Assembly (NCBI GenBank): GCA_002005505.1
Contig: MVGU01000981.1
Coordinates: forward strand, 151,501 to 215,500
Length of the DNA: 64,000 bases
Direction: 5' to 3'
Source: Botryococcus braunii
Lineage: Eukaryota > Chlorophyta > Trebouxiophyceae
The notes beneath the pieces were generated by a model. The model was not told the origin of the DNA, did no database searches, and saw only the letters and a list, made by a program, of their open reading frames with translations. The position numbers were made by a program, and so were the translations under genes. Below, in pieces: positions 8,117 to 20,966 of the stretch. Numbering within the stretch: position 1 is the stretch's first letter; every line of letters starts with the position of its first letter.

Positions 8117-11100
8117 ATGGCGACGATCAATTCCGAGGCCAACACCACCTTTTCCGCTGAGTTTGTCGACGCTCTAGCAGCTATCTTTCAGAAGAGTGAA
8201 GTGAATTGTCCATTTAGGAATGACTTGCTTAACTTCATTCAAAATCCAGACGGCTATTCCAGCCACCACAAAGGGTTAATTCTAGCATGCGCAAACAATT
8301 CGCGCACGTTCAGTAGTTGGGTGCAAAACTTTGCATCATTAGGCACAGCTTTTGTGAACACCGACAAGAACGAAGAATTTCAGCGGACAGTTAACCGACA
8401 CTTTGACAACGTGGACGCTCTGAATTTCGCTGAATGGCTCGAGGAGTCGCAGCGGCTTTACGACCAGTGGGGCAGAAGCTCGACGGACAGGGACGACCTT
8501 GATCAAGGTCCTCATGAGGAAAGCCTTTCCCCTACCTCGCATGTTAATATGCCGGTGAATATGCCTGTACCCGCTGCTACGCCCATACCTATGGAGACGG
8601 AACCACTTGCACCGGTACCTGAGCTTTTAAACTTATTGACCAAGGAAGAGTTACTGACTGTTGCGCTAACGACTAAGCCTTCGGCTGTGTCAGCCAAAAC
8701 TTGGCTATCAATGACGACCGCAGAGCGAAAAATAATGATGACCGGCGCGGACGCCACCTCTGGTACTCCCCTACCTTCGCGCTTGATTGTGGAGTCTGTT
8801 GAACCAGTTGGAACATCTACTGTTTTCACGGGTCATAAGCCCAACAGTTTTTCAAAGAATAAATACAGTGATAAGATGTTGCCTCCGCCCGAAAAATTTA
8901 CGGGAGCACTCACGGGGGTATCCATATCTTTGTTTCTGAATCAGATGCATGTATATCTATCGACACAATTAGGAATATCAACACCCATTGAACACGAGTG
9001 GGGAACATTGCTTTTTAATCATTTGGGCGGTGATGCCCTCGACCTGGTGCACGCCAGGATGGAAGCCGTAAAGCGGCCTCTAACGTGGACAGAGACTTGT
9101 TCTCTGCTGGAAAATGCGTTTGTGGATCTCTCGCACAACGCAGTGTACTTGGGAGAACAGATTGACTCCCTTACTTATAAAGATTTTGAGAATAAGGGCG
9201 GGCTTATGGCGTTCTGCCACGCTTTCCAGTCTTTGGCCACAAAGCTGGGATCTCGGAGGTCTGACGAAGACCACATTAAACATTTGTATAATGTGTTACC
9301 TGGGCGCATGTGCGCCATGCTGACTGCCAAGTTTGATTTTTCCCAGCAGGTGAAACTAACCGATGTACTCCGTGCATTACGCACTTCAAGATTTGGCCTA
9401 GAGCATCCCAACAACAACACCATTAAGGCCAAGGACTCACGGATGAGTGCAGGGCGTTTTGGCTCAAACTCACGGGGAGGTTACACTCCTCGTGGCTCCT
9501 CCGCTAATCGGGGTGATGCCTACCACTATCGTGGGGGCTACAACAACAATCGCTCTTGGCAGCGTTCGAGCGACGCAAGAGGACCAACAACACCCAACAA
9601 TCATGGCAACTTCGCCAATAGCAACCAGGACAGCAACAAACGTCGCCGTACGGCTTTTGACTTCGTAAAGGATAACAAGGTGACTTCACTTTGTGATTTC
9701 AATGCACGATTGGAGCTACTTAACTCCACTGAACTCGCCTCAGAGTTTGAAGGTTCGTGTAACTTACCCTACTCGAGCGGGCTGCGGAAATCTATCTTAG
9801 ATCCCCACACGAGTAAGCAAGAGTTTCAAAGAACTCTCAACGAACAAAACCAATTCGTAGGTATGGGCGATAACTCCCAATTTTCTCGCGTGTTTGGGTC
9901 GAAACACGAACCTGCTTTTGATATGTCAGCTTCGGGCTATGTTGCAGGCCAACTCATAACGGTCAAACTTGACACTCAAGCATCAACATCATTTCTACCA
10001 AGCCACTTGGCGCGAGCAGCGGGAGTTTGCTTGGGCGCAACGGATAAGAGCACCTCTGCTTCAGTTGCAGACGGGCATCGCCTTAATGTTTATGGCATAT
10101 ATCAGTGCCCTTTCACACTTAATGGACATAATTTAAAAGCCCAATGTGTTGTTGCTGATCTACCGGGGGACGTTTTGTATTTGGGAAGAGATTGGTTGAC
10201 AACTATGGGAGCAAAACTCGACTTCATGGATGGTTCGTTTTCATTAAGCATTGGGAAAACCAAAGTAGAATTTCAAGCTGTTGAAGAACATTCAGATTCA
10301 AATCAGACGCTCCATGCCGTGTTGTGTTCATTACAGTTAAATGGTTCTGCAGACTTGAGCCAAAGGCTTGCGTCGGCTAACCCCTTGGTGGCCGAGATAC
10401 TGACTGAGTATCAGGACTTGTTTCCTGAGAGTTTACCTGCAGGGTTACCTCCATACAGAGGGACGCAACATGTAATTGATTTGGACCCAACGATCCCAAT
10501 AAAACCTGGCTACTTGCCACGCCACTCTCCAAAGGAGAAGCAAGCGATTGAAGCAACAATTGGACAGCTGTTGGCTTTGGGGCTAATTGAGGAGAGTACA
10601 AACCCATTTTCTGCACCTGTATTACTTGTCGAAAAGAAAGATGGTTCTTTTAGAATGGTTGTTGATTATAGGAGGTTGAACGCTGCAACAATAAAAAACA
10701 ATGCTCCGATCCCCCGCTTAGATGAAACATTGGATGAACTTGCGGGTGCTAAGTATTTCACGTCTTTAGATTTACATAGTGGGTATCATCAACTTAGAAT
10801 TTCTGATCAGGATGTCCCAAAAACATCATTCAAAACACACATGGGGCAGTTCCAGTTTAAAGTCTTACCATTTGGACTTTCTAATGCTCCTGCGACTTTT
10901 CAAACTGCAATGAATAAGGTATTTGCTAAGTACTTGCACAAGTTTGTCGTGATATATTTAGATGACATCATGATTTACAGTAAAACTAAAGAGGAGCACC
11001 TGCAACACTTGAAACTTGTCATGCAGTTATTGCGAGACAATCGGTTTTATTTGAAACTGTCAAAATGTTCCTTCATGGAGACATGGACACTGTTTTTGGG

Positions 11101-12608
11101 GTTTTATGTGGGGCCAGAGGGGATCAAACCTGACCCAGCAAAAGTGGCTGCAGTGCAAGCTTGGGCTACCCCAACTTCATTGACTGACGTTAGAGCCTTC
11201 CTGGGGCTCTGCAATTTTTTCAGACGTTTTGTGCAGGGATTTACAGCACTGGCCTTGCCACTGATTCACCTCACCAAGAAGGACGTCTCATTCAAGTGGA
11301 CTGCAGCATGCCAAGAGGGGTTTGAAGGGCTTAAGGCAGCACTCACAGAAGCGCCAGTACTTCAGGCGCCTGATCCCTCCCTTCCTTATACGTTAGTTAC
11401 TGATGCATCGGGATATGGGATGGGAGCTGTCTTAATGCAAAATAGTAAACCAATTGCCTATCTATCCAAGCGATTTTCTAGTGCTGAACTCAATTATTCT
11501 GTGTCTGAGCAAGAGCTCTGTGCCACAATTTATGCGTTAAAAACATGGAGACATTATTTGGAAGGTTGTGAAGGATTAACAATTATTACAGATCATCACC
11601 CAAACACATTCTTCCAAGGCACACCAGTGCTTAGTAGGAGGCAGGCCAGGTGGTATGAAACCCTTCAGAGATTTCATTTCACTTGGAAATATGAACCCGG
11701 GCACACGAACATTGCTGATCCATTGTCAAGGTGCTCAAACCTCTTACAGCAAGTGCAGGAACACACCCTGGCTGCTATGACACGGGCCCGCAACCGTGCA
11801 GCAGCAGCCTCGGAGCCGGCACCGGACAGACACCCACGGGAAGCACCGAGCGCCACCGAGACGGCGCCATTATTAATTATTAATAAAGATAAGTTCATTC
11901 CAACGCGGATTGTGCAAAGTTCTGTCCCCGGCCCTAGTTCCGTCCGTGACCTGCACGCAACGGATCTGCCGCCCGAGTCCCCAACCCAGACGGCTGTTCC
12001 TGAAAATGTTTCGCTTGATTCCGATGTAAATATGTCAAATGACATTGAAAAGTGCCCTGTCGGAATAATTCATTCCCACAGACAACCTTTTCCCCCTGAC
12101 CAGGACCTCCGAGGACCTCCTCTGCTAAACCAACTCAAACTCGCATATGAAGCAGACCCTAAGTTTTCTTTGAATACTTTTGTTGAAGATTTGAAGTTTC
12201 ATGATGGATTTTATTGGAAAAAGGTTGCACAAGGACACGAACGCATCCTGGTGCCTTCCAACTCAAAACTGAGAGAGGCTCTCATCTCTGCCTTCCAGGA
12301 TACCCCTTCCTATGGACATATGGGGGCCAAACGAACTGCTGAAATCATAAGAAGGCATTTTACCTGGCCAGGGATGCTTGGGGAGGTCAGGCGCTTCATC
12401 AAGAGCTGTGACTCTTGCCAACGCAACAAGCCAGATGCACCTGGTCAGAAGGGGCTACTTCAGCCACTCCCTATACCAGATAAGCCCTTTGATTCTCTTT
12501 CTTTTGATTTTATAACATGTCTCCCACCCACCAATGAGGGGCACAATGCCTTGCTGGTGGTGGTGGATCGCCTCACAAAGATGTGCAGACTTATTCCATG
12601 TGACTTTC
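8117..12608 (+). CDS. G2 Gypsy Gag-Pol, 5' part (Gag, protease, RT, RNase H, integrase start)
   Basis: The start is ATG 8117, the first after the primer site (the open frame extends upstream into the LTR). Gag ends in an Arg/Gly/Asn-rich tail (RFGSNSRGGYTPRGSS... about residues 450-520) and I find no CCHC knuckle. Protease-like LDTQAS (about 618) has Gln where Gly is usual. RT has VVIYLDDIMIYSK (about 945-957); RNase H has VTDASGYGMGAVLMQ (about 1094). Integrase has the HHCC zinc region (HMGAKRTAEIIRRHFTWPG, CDSCQ, about 1400-1436) and the first core Asp (SFDFIT). B1 interrupts the frame at 12608; it resumes at 19930 without loss. Confidence 0.93.
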
Positions 12609-13336
12609 TGTAAACTTCTGTGTTCGGCGTTCCCTGTATGACCCGGCACGAGGGTGTTAAGCCCGGCGACACTCTTGTTGTGCGTAGAGAAACAAGCAGT
12701 GTCGTCTGTGAATGAAGAGACTTGACTGGCAACAGTAAAGTAGCAAACACCCGAAGTGCTTTTGATGTCCCAATCAAGTCTTACAATGCTTATTGCTTTC
12801 TCTCGTCACTCGGCAATTCAAACTACTCTATCAACAATGTTACTGATAGTCTGCATTACCAATGTCCGATGAGCTAAGCAATTACACCTTTCTATTGTAC
12901 CTTATCTAGACCCTTCCTAAACCATTGTTCATGTTCATATGATGTCCTGACAGCAGTTTACCTGTATGACCCGGCACGAGGGTGTTAAGCCCGGCGACAC
13001 TCTTGTTGTGCGTAGAGAAACAAGCAGTGTCGTCTGTGAATGAAGAGACTTGACTGGCAACAGTAAAGTAGCAAACACCCGAAGTGCTTTTGATGTCCCA
13101 ATCAAGTGCCTCAATCCTTCGAGCCAGGAGCATATAGCCTTTCGAGCAAACCGTGTCCGGTTACCTCATCCTTTCTTATTAACGTGCAATTGGTCTAGAT
13201 CGGGTCTGGCAGAACTCCTGGGTTCTGCCACTGATTACTCATTCTACTAACTGTTCTCTCTGGTAATGGAATATGATCTGGCCACTATTACTCTTCTGAG
13301 GGAAAGGCACCACAATGTTCTGTCACTATTATAACA
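12609..13336 (-). repeat. B1 3' LTR, two-unit form (728 bp)
   Basis: Element orientation: TGTTATAATAG start at 13336; inverted repeat GGCAGAAC-N6-GTTCTGCC at 13208-13229; TATATG at about 13136; first 146-bp unit 13107-12962 ending CAG|GTAAAC; spacer; second identical unit 12779-12634 ending CAG|GGAACG. The interval 12961 to 12634 is 328 bp with GT...AG ends. Polypurine tract AAAAGGCAAGGGGAAG adjoins at 13337-13352. Confidence 0.92.
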
Positions 13337-13354
13337 CTTCCCCTTGCCTTTTCC

Positions 13355-16300
13355 TCACAAAAACTTGGCCAACCCCAGAGCCTCACGATGTCCCTGAAAC
13401 ACCTGCCTTGTCAAAGGCTTCGTGAATATATCTGCTACATTCCTTGCAGAAGGAACGTATTTTACATCCACCTGACCCAATGCAATAGCTTCCCGTGCAA
13501 AATGGAAGCTGATTGCGATGTGCTTGGTATGCTTAGAAAACACTGGATTTCTGAGATGATTGATGCATCCCTGATTATCACAGTGGATCTTCACAATCCA
13601 TGGAGAAATCCCAATTTCCTCCAGGAATCCCTTCATCCAATTTGCCTCTTTGACAGCTGCACTTGCTGCCATAAACTCAGCCTCTACAGTGGATGTGGCC
13701 ACTGCAGACTGCTTTTTGCTTCCCCAAACTACTGCTCCTCCAAACACACGAATTACGTAACCAGTAGTGGAAAACCTGTGATCCTGATCACCACCATAAT
13801 CTGCATCTACAAAGCCCTCCAGCTCTGTATCCTTTCCTCCAAGTACTAACACAAGATCCCTAGTAGCCATCAGATATTTCAACACTCTGATGGCTTCATT
13901 CCAGTGAGCAGTGGTGGGAGTAATCCTATACCTGGAAAGCACTCCCACAGCCTGGGAAATATCAGGCCTTGTGGTGTTGGCAATGTACAACAGTGACCCA
14001 ACCAGTTCACAATATCTGTGACCTGGTGGTAAGGGACTCCCAGCTCCAATACTGGCACTGTTGTCCTTAGACATAGGTCGCTGTGTGGCCACAAAATCCT
14101 TAGTCATAGGGGTGTCAGGCCCCACAGACTCCAGATCCAGCCCAAATTTCTCAACTAGGGCATCTATCTTTGGGATGCAACTCAAGGAAATCAACCCTTT
14201 TTCTCTATCTCTCATCACTTGACAGCCCAAGAAATCTTTCACCTCTCCTAGATCATGAATGGTGAACTCCTGCTTCAGCAACCCTTTCACTCTCTCAATC
14301 TCACTCATGCCCTTCGAAACTATCAATAGATCATCAACATAAATCAACACAAAGGACTTCCCTCCATCCACAGAACATTTCACATAGACCCCAGCATCAC
14401 TCTTGCACACCTCATACCCCATGGTATGTAGCTTCTCATTAAGGGTCTTATGCCATGCCCTTGGAGCTTGCTTCAGGCCATACAGTGCCTTCTTCAAGCG
14501 ACACACAGTGTTCCCATCCCCATTCTCAAACCCAGGAGGTTGTGTGACATAGACCTCCTCCTCTAATTCACCATTTAAAAAATGCAGTCTTGACATCCAC
14601 CTGGTGAATTTCAAGACCCTCCTGTGCAGCTACTGACAGCAACGCTCTTCTAGACCCATAACTGCTGGTGGGAGCAAATACCTCCATTACATCCACTCCT
14701 GGAATTTGCCTACACCCTTGAGCCACTAGCCTAGCCTTGAATCTAAGCACATTACCGTGAGCATCCATTTTCACTGAGAAAATCCAGTGAACTGGGATGA
14801 CTTTGTGACCACGAGGTCTTGGAACAAACTCCATCACCTCATGAGCATCTAAGGAGTTTTGCTCCTCCTGCATCGCAGCCTTCCAATATTCCCACTGTGG
14901 GGACTGCTGGGCTTCCTTTAAACTGGAAGGCACACTAATCTTCCCAAATCGCACACCAGTGTGCTTCCCCTGATCTTGCTTACTCTTACTCTCACAATCA
15001 CCCACTACTCTTTCGCTGAATATCGCCGCACTGCAGGTGGGGACTGTGGGCAGCGATCCAGACCCCCCTCTCTGACCTTTCTCTCTCTTAGACTCACAAC
15101 TTGCCCTCTCAAGCTTGCTGCCAGTCACTCTCACATCATCCTCCCAAACACAGGTACCTCTCGGAAAGCTCTTGTAATTGGGTGAATTCTCGCACTGTCT
15201 AGGCTTCCGATTCACCTCCTCAGACACACTCTCACATGGCTGACGGTTTGCAGTCCCGTCTGGACTCTCACAGGCATTTGAACCACACTGCATTGCATGA
15301 GCTCTTGGTCTGTCTTGAGACTGTGCCCATGTCTCTCTCTCTCTCTGTCTGCTCCCTGCCAAACATGAGCGCTGCCCAGCAGCACACTCACAAGCATAGC
15401 CCACACTTGCGTGGCTGGCACCACATTGTCTCTGGGCATTACAACCAGGGCTCCCATCACTAACAATTTCCTCAGGCACTGAGCAGGTCCCACCCAGGCA
15501 ACTCAGCTCACTTGGACCATTTTCAGTCTCATCAGAGACTGTCCCCCTCTCATCGCTCACATGTGATGCAGGTCTCTCAGGATCCTGACCTCTTTCCTGC
15601 ACTTCCCCTGGTCCCTGTGACTCGGTGTCACATTCAGTCAACCCCACTCGCTCACAGCTCTCTCCCTTCTCCTGTGCCAGCAGGAGCTCTCGAGCAGCAG
15701 TGCGCTGCTCATAACGTTGTGATCTTGTCAATCCATCTGGCTGCTGGCCTTCGTTATCAGACTGCGGATCTCGGAGTGTCTGCTGTGCTCGCCCCAGACA
15801 CCGTTGGTGTTCTCCACTGTGGGGATTCCCTCTTGCCATTTGATGAAGAGTCTCCAACATGCCGGACTGGTCCAGGTCCAGCGGATGAGTTCCTCCCGGT
15901 GATCCAGTGGCAAGATCTGAGGCACCTTCCTCCGGGAGGCACTTCCCCTGACAGTCAGGCTCGGTTGCAGCCTTGTCAGGGGCGTCTGGGAGGGTGCTGT
16001 CTGGTCTGTTGCTGGAGCAGGGTCTGCTGATCATGCTATCTTGAGTGTGGGGCTGGATGTGACCAGCAGGAAGTTCACTATCCCACTGCTGGAGGTGCAG
16101 ACCTTCAGGATACGAAAACATCTGTGGCTGTCCAGGCAGAATGTGTATTCCTACTCTGGAGGCCCCCCGAATGTGCTCCACAAATTCCACATCTCTGCTC
16201 TCCCGCCAGACCCCTCCTCCTAGATAGATTCGATATGCCTTGGACACTGGTGAATATCCAGTGAACATCCCGGGTACTGCCTTAGGAGCAAATACACCCC

Positions 16301-18590
16301 TCTGCTGGTCTGGAACATGCACGAATGCCAGACATCCCCAGGTACGTAGAAGGGAGACATCAGGTTTGTATCCCATAAACATTTCACAGGGGGTAAGAGG
16401 CCTGCCTGAGCTGGGTCCCATGTTCAGAAGGGTGCAGGCTGTCTCCAGTGCCTCTTTCCACATCACAGGACTGGCTGCTGCAAAGTTGAGAAGTGTCCTG
16501 GTTCGCTCCTTGAGGGTTCTGTTGGCCCGCTCTGCTATTCCATTCTGTTGCGGGGTATATGGTGCTGACATCTCCAACTTAGTGCCCTGAGATGCACAGA
16601 ACTCCTTGAATTTGGCATTAATAAATTCAGTGCCCCTGTCACATCGAATGCATTTCACAGTGGTCCTTCGTTCTGTCTGCCAAAACAGGACAAGGTCCCT
16701 GACAACCGCTCCGATAACATCCTTTGATTTAACTGGCAAGGCTGCTTTCCATCCTGATGCTTCGTCAACTACTGTCACCCAAAACCGTTCTCCAGTGATT
16801 GCAGCTGGAGATATGGGACCCACAGTATCAATGTGAATTCTGTCAAGGGGGTTCACTGCAGGTCTGGAACTTTCCCCAAACGGTGGGCGTGCATGCTTCC
16901 CCTCAATACAAGCTTCACAGTACTTGGGGCATTTTTCACAAGGGGGGAGATGTGTGTCTAGGCCAGTGACTAATTGCTCGCTGCTCAGCCGTAGCATCCA
17001 TGTTTCTCCAGGGTGTCCCAGTCTGCTGTGCCACAGGAACCGTCTAGTGCAGTCGTGCTTCAGGCTTTTCTTACATTTTCTCTTCAGGGCAGCTGTTACT
17101 GGGCATGGGGGTTTCCTTGCAGTCACAGGCAAACAGTTGTGTACATAATACAGACCATTCTCTGCACTCACTGGCATCCTCCACCCATTTGGGCCTGTCA
17201 CTGCTGTAAAGCTGCCCACACCGTCTGTGGCAAGGCAGGCACCATCACGAAGGGCAGCAGATACTGACAGGATATTGGTCGTAGCTGATGGAACACACTG
17301 CACATGATGCAGCCACAGTGGTACGTGCTGTGAGGATAATAGACAAACTGAGCCAGTGGCAATGATTTCTCCTGTTGCGTCTGAAGTGGCAAGTTGAAGG
17401 GGAATAGGTTTGGTATGTACAGTGGGGGCATGCAGCAGGGACAGGCTGTTCACAAGGTGCACTGACGCTCCACTATCCACAAGCCAAGACTGTTTGGACT
17501 GTCTATTGTGGTGAGAGACCAGCACATTGTAGGACACTACGTATGGCATACCTTCTGAAGGGGGAGAGGGAGGACCATGTGGTGGATGCAACAGTGGGAA
17601 TGCTCCAGCTCCCGGGAAGGCATGCTGCACAGTTGGGGTTGGCTGAGGTGCTCCAGGAAATTGCCCCTGAGGCCACATGCCAGCCAGCTGCTGTACAGCT
17701 GCAACTACGTTCCTCTGGGTGTCTGCGTCCCTCTGCCTCTTGCGGCAGTCTCGCCAGAAGTGTCCCCTTTTGTGGCAGTAGTTGCAGGTCCCCCTTACCT
17801 CTCCCTTTGCTTCCCCCTCTGCAGGCTGCTTGGGTTGGTTCAGCGCACATGCTGTTGGAGCAGGTACAGGGGCAGGTGGGATAGGCTGAGCCATCATGAC
17901 CACTGCCTGTTGCTCCCCATCATCATCATACCCTGAGGCCTCTGCTGTGGTGGAGATTAGGTCTGCCAGCTGATCCAAAGGCTGAGCAACTGCTGTGGGT
18001 AGCAATCCTGGTGGGTTGGCTGCTGCTGGAAGTCCCTGCACTATCTGGGTTGCCACGTGACCATCCAGGAGATCGTGTCCATTACGTTTCAGGCAGCTCT
18101 TCAGGTTGATCATCCTGGATACATACTGGGATATAGTCTCACCTCTCTTCATGCCCCTTGCCATCTCCTTCAGCCAGTCTGCATTGGCCTGGGGATTGTG
18201 TCCCCCAACAAATTTCTTGCAGATAAAAACATACGCATCATAAGCAGAGGGCTTGCTAGATAGCTCCCCCAACCATTCCTCTGGCACAGACTCATACAGC
18301 AGGAGCATTGCAGCCGCATTATGGATAGTCCCAGGCATGGCAGACTGAATGGCAAGTAAGGAACCTTTAGCACTATTGGCCGCAGTGAAAGCATTATCCC
18401 ACACCACAAAGTTCTGGCCCTTACGTAGCAGTTTTATATGTACCTTGACCTGAGTGGCAATGACTGTGGGAAGGGCGTCTCCTTCCCCTCTGGAGGTGCT
18501 GGGAGTGCAAGGCTCCCTGGTAGGGGTTGATGTGGACTCCTCTCCTGCTGACTTAGATTCTGAGCTGGTGCTGGTACCCTTCTTCTTCAT
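13355..18590 (-). CDS. B1 Copia Gag-Pol polyprotein, full length with one frameshift
   Basis: Starts ATG 18588-18590, 15 bases after the ORF0 stop. Gag capsid-like region, CCHC knuckle [14 protein letters not shown] (about residue 268), protease WLVDSGAS (about 370), pre-integrase zinc region, DDE integrase ([25 protein letters not shown]). Then comes a roughly 250-residue linker with about 17 cysteines, RT with [12 protein letters not shown] and RNase H ([37 protein letters not shown]). In the run at about 14576-14581 there are six T on the element strand where A2 has five (25075-25079), shifting frame in TAFLNGE at the start of RT. The frame is otherwise open on both sides: a recent mutation, a sequencing error or, less likely, a slippery site. 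Confidence 0.92.
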
Positions 18591-18605
18591 GCTGTTCGGA
18601 CTCTG

Positions 18606-19130
18606 TCAATCGTCGCTCCTTTCTGACAATCGGGAGTCTCCGTCCTCGTCCTCACTGTCGTCCTCTGTAACCCACTCGTCTACGTGAAATTCTCCCTCGC
18701 CGTAGAGAATTAGATGATCAATGAAGTCGTCTCCCAGGCTGCTCAAAGCTAGCTCAATCGCTGCGTAGGCGGCTTTCTCCGTCCAATAAGCTTCGTGCGA
18801 TGGACCTCCCGTTAGCTGTAAGCACCTCTCAAAAATTGCTCGTGTCAAATATCCTGGGTCTCCGTTGATGAATGAGATTTCCCAGACAGTGAATTTATAG
18901 GCTGGATAAATCGGAAAACGCTCTCGGAACCACTGAGGAGGCGCGAGTGCTCCCCGTCCGTGTGCTTCGTGGACGAAGTCCTTCACCAGGAATGCTCGTT
19001 CTTCTATCGTCCGTGGGCCTTTCTCTCCTCCTGCCTTTCTTCGCTCGTTATACGTTGGAGGAGGAGGTGGAGGTGGAGGAGGTCTACTTCCGCCCGTGCT
19101 CATACGTCCGGTTGGTCTCTTTTGCGCCAT
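18606..19130 (-). CDS. B1 ORF0, conserved upstream protein of unknown function
   Basis: 174 codons, starting MAQKRPTGRMSTGG, followed by a run of prolines. The shared core RTIEERAFLVKDFV, PPQWFRERF, YPAYKFTVWEISFIN, PGYLTRAIFERCLQ and YWTEKAAYAAIELAL aligns to family A with many replacements but no gaps to speak of. The C-terminus is acidic and ends ERSDD. Same position as in A, between primer site and gag, with 15 bases to the gag ATG. Function not recognised. Confidence 0.8.
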   Translation of the reverse strand: MAQKRPTGRMSTGGSRPPPPPPPPPTYNERRKAGGEKGPRTIEERAFLVKDFVHEAHGRGALAPPQWFRERFPIYPAYKFTVWEISFINGDPGYLTRAIFERCLQLTGGPSHEAYWTEKAAYAAIELALSSLGDDFIDHLILYGEGEFHVDEWVTEDDSEDEDGDSRLSERSDD

Positions 19131-19184
19131 CGCAGACGACTATGCCCAAGTCATACATTTTTCATGCCTCAGCAGAAAAGTGGT

Positions 19185-19196
19185 GGGCCCATAACC
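19185..19196 (-). other. B1 primer-binding site (half tRNA-iMet type)
   Basis: Element strand GGTTATGGGCCC continuing CACCAC, directly after U5. By my recollection of plant initiator tRNA-Met the match to the anticodon arm is 17 bases. Confidence 0.85.
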
Positions 19197-19924
19197 TGTA
19201 AACTTCTGTGTTCGGCGTTCCCTGTATGACCCGGCACGAGGGTGTTAAGCCCGGCGACACTCTTGTTGTGCGTAGAGAAACAAGCAGTGTCGTCTGTGAA
19301 TGAAGAGACTTGACTGGCAACGGTAAAGTAGCAAACACCCGAAGTGCTTTTGATGTCCCAATCAAGTCTTACAATGCTTATTGCTTTCTCTCGTCACTCG
19401 GCAATTCAAACTACTCTATCAACAATGTTACTGATAGTCTGCATTACCAATGTCCGATGAGCTAAGCAATTACACCTTTCTATTGTACCTTATCTAGACC
19501 CTTCCTAAACCATTGTTCATGTTCATATGATGTCCTGACAGCAGTTTACCTGTATGACCCGGCACGAGGGTGTTAAGCCCGGCGACACTCTTGTTGTGCG
19601 TAGAGAAACAAGCAGTGTCGTCTGTGAATGAAGAGACTTGACTGGCAACAGTAAAGTAGCAAACACCCGAAGTGCTTTTGATGTCCCAATCAAGTGCCTC
19701 AATCCTTCGAGCCAGGAGCATATAGCCTTTCGAGCAAACCGTGTCCGGTTACCTCATCCTTTCTTATTAACGTGCAATTGGTCTAGATCGGGTCTGGCAG
19801 AACTCCTGGGTTCTGCCACTGATTACTCATTCTACTAACTGTTCTCTCTGGTAATGGAATATGATCTGGCCACTATTACTCTTCTGAGGGAAAGGCACCA
19901 CAATGTTCTGTCACTATTATAACA
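19197..19924 (-). repeat. B1 5' LTR, two-unit form (728 bp)
   Basis: Same layout as the 3' copy shifted by 6588: inverted repeat 19796-19817; first unit 19695-19550 ending CAG|GTAAAC; second unit 19367-19222 ending CAG|GGAACG. The one difference I saw is in the second unit (A to G at about 19322, CAACGGTAAAG). Confidence 0.92.
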
Positions 19925-19929
19925 CTTTC

Positions 19930-20966
19930 ACTGCACGGCGCAAGATGTTGCGCAGCTTTTATTGACTTATGTTTTTAGTATATTTGGGATTCCAGAAACC
20001 CTCATTTCTGACAGAGACCCCCGTTTCACATCACAATGGTTCCAAGCATGGTGCTTGCAGATGGGAGTGAAACAGTGCATGTCATCCCCATACCATCCTC
20101 AAACGGATGGCCAAACAGAACGAATGAACAGAGTAGTGGAGGACATGCTTAGGCATTTTGTTAACCCACGTGGTTCGGACTGGGATCAATTCATCCCTGC
20201 TGCACAGCTGGCCATTAACAATGCATTCCAAGAGTCGGTGAAGTCCACCCCCTTCTTTTTGAATTTCGGCAGACACCCACGAGTCCCTGAGTCCCTTGCA
20301 TGTCACTTACCTTCCCCTCCTATCAGTGATAACCCACCAGCCCTGCCCAACCCCAACTTGTCATCTGCCAAAATGTCTTCTGGGCCCATGAACGTGCACT
20401 TGCATGATGCCACATTAACGCTTCAAGCTGCTGTAAACCGTCATTCAGCTTGGGAAGAGGCAAAAAATAATATCAAAGTGGCACAAGAAGCTCAGAAAAA
20501 GTATTATGACAAGGGCAGGAAACAACTGGACTTAAAGGAAGGTGACCAAGTCCTGTATTCCACCAAGAACGCAGGACTGAAAACAACACTCTGCCGAAAA
20601 CTTTTACCCAAATGGGTGGGTCCTTTCAAAGTGTTGAAAGTCGTCAATGAAGTTGCATTCAAACTGGATTTTCCACCTCACCTGAAGTGGCATAATGTCG
20701 TACATGTATCTTCATTAAGAAAGTATGTACAAGGTCGACGGAAACCCCCTCCTTTGCCCATCGTGATAGATGGAGAAATCAATTATATTGTGGAAAGCAT
20801 TCTGGCACACCAGAGAACCGGCTCTCGCAAGGGCAAACCTTTGTACAAGTATCTCATCAAGTGGGAGGGATATGACCCCACTTACAACTCATGGGAACCC
20901 GAAAGCAACCTGGTGGGGACGTGTGACGGCCCCCTCTCCATCTACAAGTCTACCCACAGTCTCTGA
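19930..20966 (+). CDS. G2 Gypsy Pol, 3' part (integrase core and chromodomain)
   Basis: Continues the frame of 8117-12608 across B1 (CDF | HCTAQDVAQ); joined length is 1843 codons including stop. Integrase core LISDRDPRFTSQWF and YHPQTDGQTERMNR supply the second Asp and the Glu. Near the end the chromodomain reads YIVESILAHQ...YLIKWEGYDPTYNSWEPESNL (about residues 1785-1830). No stop or shift is seen, so G2 coding capacity is lost only through the B1 insertion. Confidence 0.93.

Larger units (their letters stand above)
12609..19924 (-). mobile_element. B1: complete Copia family B element in G2
   Basis: Both LTRs are 728 bp (12609-13336 and 19197-19924) and differ at only one place I noticed. 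The CTTTC target is duplicated (12604-12608 and 19925-19929). ORF0 and gag-pol are full length apart from one extra T in pol. Probably one of the youngest insertions in the window. Confidence 0.95.
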
